A stretch of 5,481 nucleotides of DNA from Chloroflexota bacterium. Lineage in GTDB: Bacteria > Chloroflexota > Anaerolineae > UBA3071. This document shows, piece after piece, positions 3,867 through 5,481 of this stretch. The position numbers and the translations under genes are program-made. The notes beneath the pieces are model-generated. The model saw only the letters and a program-made list of their open reading frames with translations. It was not told the origin of the DNA and ran no database searches. The stretch covers positions 1-5,481 of the forward strand of contig JACNHM010000549.1 of assembly GCA_014383605.1 (NCBI GenBank). Direction: 5' to 3'. Position 1 is the first letter of the stretch. The number at the start of each line of letters is the position of its first letter.

Positions 3867-5481
3867 CCAATCAATCAATTGTTCCCCAAAAAAACATAGA
3901 CGTCGGGACAATTCATCCCGCCAGTGAAGATCCTACCGCCCCGACAAAGGCCACGCTCAGCCTCGGACACCTCAGCCCTGCCGTGGGCCGAGAGTACGCT
4001 TGCACCATCCTGGCAGCCGGGGAGCTGGAGGGCCACGGCAAGTTCCTCCCCGCCGCCGTCCTGGAGAAGGCCGCCCACCTGTTCACCAACCTGACGGCCT
4101 TCGTGGATCACCCGAGCTGGCTCGAACGCCAAAAGATAGACCGCATGGCCGGCGTGTTCAAAGACGCACACTACAGCGACGACCGGATCAAGGCCACGCT
4201 GGCCCTCTGGCCCACACCAGCCGCCGACTGGCTGGCCACACTGCTCGACCACCTGATCCAGGCCCAGGACGACGACGAGCCCGCCGCCAACATCGGCATC
4301 TCCGCCGAGCTTTGGTGGCAAGTAGACTGGGACCACGTGAGATCAGACGGCCTCTACAACATCACCCAAATCGTGGACGTCGAAGCAGCAGTCGTCACTT
4401 TCAACCCAGGAAGTGACGCCGCACGCTTCGAGAAGATACTCGCCCAGGCGGGCATACTCCCGCCACATATCACGCAGGAGGTAAAAGAGATGAGTGACAA
4501 ACTCACCAAACCGCCCGAGGTCACTGCGGCGGGACCCCCGCCACAGCCTCAAACCTTCGACCCGGCACCGCACATGCGAGCACTGACTGAGGCAGTGCTC
4601 ACCGCCCAGCTTGCAGCCAGCCCGTTGCCGCAAGCCATGAAGGAGACCGTCCGCCTGCAGTTCACCGGGCAAGTGGCCAACCCCGACGAGATCTCCGCCG
4701 CCATCGGCCGGCAGACCGCACTCCTGGCCAAGCTCCAGGAGGACAGCGTGATCTCCGGCTTCGGCACGCCACGGCAAGGCGGCAGCTTCATACACGGCAT
4801 GGCCAACGACCTGGACCGCCTGCAGGCCGCCGTGGACGCCATGGTCGCCGGCGTCAGGCCAAAGGACGCCCGCCCGCTGACCGGAGTTCGGGAGCTTTAC
4901 CACATCCTCTCCGGCGACTACGCCATGACCGGCGTCTTCCAGGGCGAGCACGTCCAACTGGCCAACGCCAACACCTCCACCATGGCCGGCATGGTAGCCA
5001 ATGCCATGAACAAGGTGATCGTCAACCTGTGGCAGCAGTACCCCAAGTTTTGGGAGAAAGCCGTCACCGTGCGGGACTTCAGCAACCTGAATGACGCCCG
5101 CTGGATCACCCTGGGCGGCATCGGGGAGCTGCCCACGGTAGCCGAAGGCGGCACCTACGGGGAGCTGTCTTGGGACGACTTGACGGAGACCGACGCCTTC
5201 GTCAAAAAGGGAGGCTACTTGGGCCTCACCATGGAAGCCATCGACAAGGATGACACCAGCAAGCTCATGGCCGCGCCGCAGGCCCTGACGCAGGCCGCCT
5301 GGCTCACCTTGGGCAAGGCCGTCAGCGCCATCTTCACCACGGCCAGCGGCACCGGGCCGACGATGAGCGACTCCGTGGTGCTCTTCCACGCCGTCACCCA
5401 CGGAAACCTACTAACCACGGCGCTCAGCCCCGCTGAGATCGAGGTCGTGGACATCGCCATGAAGAAGCAGACGGAGCTCAA
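3863..5481 (+). CDS. Head maturation protease fused to HK97-fold major capsid protein (3' partial)
   Basis: One frame runs without a stop from ATG 3863 to the window edge (539 codons). After an unconserved N-terminus (1-30), residues 31-200 look like a prohead protease of the herpesvirus-assemblin fold. H83 in AFVDHPSW and S147 in NIGISAELWW are the likely catalytic His and Ser, and VDVEAAVVTFNPGSDAARF (172-190) matches the closing segment near the usual C-terminus. Residues 210-310 (Pro/Gln-rich, then helical) would be a linker or scaffold-like delta region. From about 312 the sequence is capsid-like: HGMANDLDRLQAAVDAM, then VRELYHILSGDY (342-353), then QYPKFWEKAVTVRDFSNLNDARWITLGGIGELPTVAEGG (392-430), typical of Mu gpT-like and related HK97-fold capsid proteins. 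The protease would cut the scaffold segment from the capsid during maturation. Protease and capsid are more often separate genes. I saw no scar of an assembly error, but a lost stop cannot be excluded. Confidence 0.88.
   Translation, partial: MTNQSIVPQKNIDVGTIHPASEDPTAPTKATLSLGHLSPAVGREYACTILAAGELEGHGKFLPAAVLEKAAHLFTNLTAFVDHPSWLERQKIDRMAGVFKDAHYSDDRIKATLALWPTPAADWLATLLDHLIQAQDDDEPAANIGISAELWWQVDWDHVRSDGLYNITQIVDVEAAVVTFNPGSDAARFEKILAQAGILPPHITQEVKEMSDKLTKPPEVTAAGPPPQPQTFDPAPHMRALTEAVLTAQLAASPLPQAMKETVRLQFTGQVANPDEISAAIGRQTALLAKLQEDSVISGFGTPRQGGSFIHGMANDLDRLQAAVDAMVAGVRPKDARPLTGVRELYHILSGDYAMTGVFQGEHVQLANANTSTMAGMVANAMNKVIVNLWQQYPKFWEKAVTVRDFSNLNDARWITLGGIGELPTVAEGGTYGELSWDDLTETDAFVKKGGYLGLTMEAIDKDDTSKLMAAPQALTQAAWLTLGKAVSAIFTTASGTGPTMSDSVVLFHAVTHGNLLTTALSPAEIEVVDIAMKKQTEL
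3902..3945 (+). repeat. Bracketed 44-base element, copy 3, inside the protease gene
   Basis: GTCGGGACAA (3902-3911) and CCCGAC (3940-3945, followed by A) have the same spacing as copy 1. It encodes about residues 14-28 (VGTIHPASEDPTAPT), ahead of the recognisable protease domain. The 8-bp palindromes of copies 1 and 2 are absent. A local alternative stem pairs CGGGA (3904-3908) with TCCCG (3916-3920) across a 7-base loop. Confidence 0.5.
4393..4418 (+). other. Perfect 8-bp hairpin within the protease coding region
   Basis: CGTCACTT (4393-4400) pairs perfectly with AAGTGACG (4411-4418) around a 10-base loop. It lies about 70 bases before the internal start at 4490 and encodes part of the conserved VVTFNPGSD segment. 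There is no T-run, so it is not a terminator. It may be incidental to the codons. Confidence 0.4.
4476..4492 (+). promoter_or_regulatory. Internal ribosome binding site and in-frame start for a short scaffold-capsid product
   Basis: AGGAGGT (4476-4482) is a perfect Shine-Dalgarno sequence with a 7-base A/G-rich spacer before ATG 4490-4492. It is the strongest start signal in the window. The ATG is in the same frame as the protease start at 3863, and the purine tract is itself translated as QEVKE. It falls exactly at the predicted boundary between protease and scaffold-capsid. Confidence 0.7.
4490..5481 (+). CDS. Nested scaffold-plus-major capsid product from an internal start (3' partial)
   Basis: This would be the separately initiated capsid precursor, starting MSDKLTKPPE and identical to the C-terminal part of the longer fusion from its residue 210. 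It covers a Pro/Gln-rich then helical delta-like region (about the first 100 residues) and the capsid domain up to the window edge, 330 codons so far. Capsids need hundreds of capsid subunits but few protease copies, so an internal start would supply capsid protein in excess while the full-length form carries the protease into the shell. Lambda C/Nu3 is the established precedent for an in-frame internal start within a protease gene. There the short product is scaffold only. The evidence is the perfect ribosome binding site, the frame, and its place at the domain boundary. Expression is inferred. Confidence 0.6.
   Translation, partial: MSDKLTKPPEVTAAGPPPQPQTFDPAPHMRALTEAVLTAQLAASPLPQAMKETVRLQFTGQVANPDEISAAIGRQTALLAKLQEDSVISGFGTPRQGGSFIHGMANDLDRLQAAVDAMVAGVRPKDARPLTGVRELYHILSGDYAMTGVFQGEHVQLANANTSTMAGMVANAMNKVIVNLWQQYPKFWEKAVTVRDFSNLNDARWITLGGIGELPTVAEGGTYGELSWDDLTETDAFVKKGGYLGLTMEAIDKDDTSKLMAAPQALTQAAWLTLGKAVSAIFTTASGTGPTMSDSVVLFHAVTHGNLLTTALSPAEIEVVDIAMKKQTEL
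4578..4600 (+). other. Perfect 8-bp hairpin in the scaffold-like coding region
   Basis: GAGCACTG (4578-4585) and CAGTGCTC (4593-4600) are perfect inverted repeats around a 7-base loop, ACTGAGG. It begins 88 bases after the internal ATG. It has no T-run and therefore no sign of termination. A role in mRNA stability or translation is possible but unproven. Confidence 0.4.

Noticed and set aside
3889..3945. Slippery heptamer A AAA AAC in the right phase (3889-3895), with a 6-base spacer before the stem at 3902, resembling a -1 frameshift site
   Set aside because: The -1 frame reaches TGA at 3925-3927, so the product would be a dead-end peptide of about 20 residues. The A run is more simply part of the AT-rich gene start. 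Low-level attenuation cannot be excluded.
4000..4416. A 138-codon plus-strand frame overlapping the protease
   Set aside because: It is Arg/Pro-rich out-of-frame sequence. The protease frame carries the His and Ser motifs and the good ribosome binding site.
4476..4497. The fusion as a frameshift error hiding a normal ATGA gene junction
   Set aside because: TGA triplets exist at 4491 and 4495 in the other two frames, so a one-base error could create a false fusion. But the protease tail reads sensibly in the fusion frame right up to the junction, and no homopolymer that would favour an indel was seen between the protease motifs and 4483. Kept as a caveat.
4343..5401. A 352-codon open frame on the minus strand opposite the capsid region
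   Set aside because: It is antisense to a well-supported capsid frame. Its protein is Gly/Val/Leu/His-rich with no recognisable motif, as expected from the complement of C-ending GC-rich codons.

Overview
The window is a stretch of tailed-phage (Caudoviricetes) head-gene DNA, from a prophage or a free phage. All genes run on the + strand and are packed end to end. The order is: a terminase-associated or small-terminase-like protein (5' end missing), a small coiled-coil protein, the terminase large subunit, a small ribbon-helix-helix protein, the portal protein, and a head maturation protease joined in one frame to the major capsid protein (3' end missing). This is the packaging and prohead module of an HK97-fold phage. 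The DNA is GC-rich with C/G-ending codons. The host cannot be read from the window. The N-terminal GNVNARKHGFY motif of the first protein recalls proteins common in environmental and Chloroflexota sequences, but that is weak evidence.

Positions 1-2141 hold the DNA-packaging genes. The first two overlap by ATGA, and the terminase follows three bases after the second. The terminase has intact ATPase motifs and an intact RNase H-like nuclease, so it looks functional. Positions 2144-2386 encode a predicted DNA-binding ribbon-helix-helix protein. Immediately after it, at 2386-2510, is the only loosely coding stretch. It contains two tandem copies of a 43-44 base element bracketed by GTCGGGACAA and CCCGACA, plus four perfect 8-bp palindromes. 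A third copy of the element lies at 3902-3945, near the start of the protease gene. This may be an operator or RNA-structure system acting on the structural genes.

Positions 2448-3866 encode the portal. From 3863 to the window edge a single uninterrupted frame encodes a herpesvirus-assemblin/prohead-type serine protease (about residues 25-200), a linker or scaffold-like segment (about 210-320), and an HK97-fold, Mu gpT-like major capsid protein (about 330 onward). At 4490, exactly in frame, an internal ATG follows a perfect AGGAGGT with a 7-base spacer. The gene may therefore make two products: a protease-scaffold-capsid fusion and a shorter scaffold-capsid protein. This resembles, and extends, the nested C/Nu3 arrangement of phage lambda. 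It is the most interesting observation in the window.

No tRNA, rRNA, CRISPR array, insertion sequence, integrase or convincing terminator was seen.
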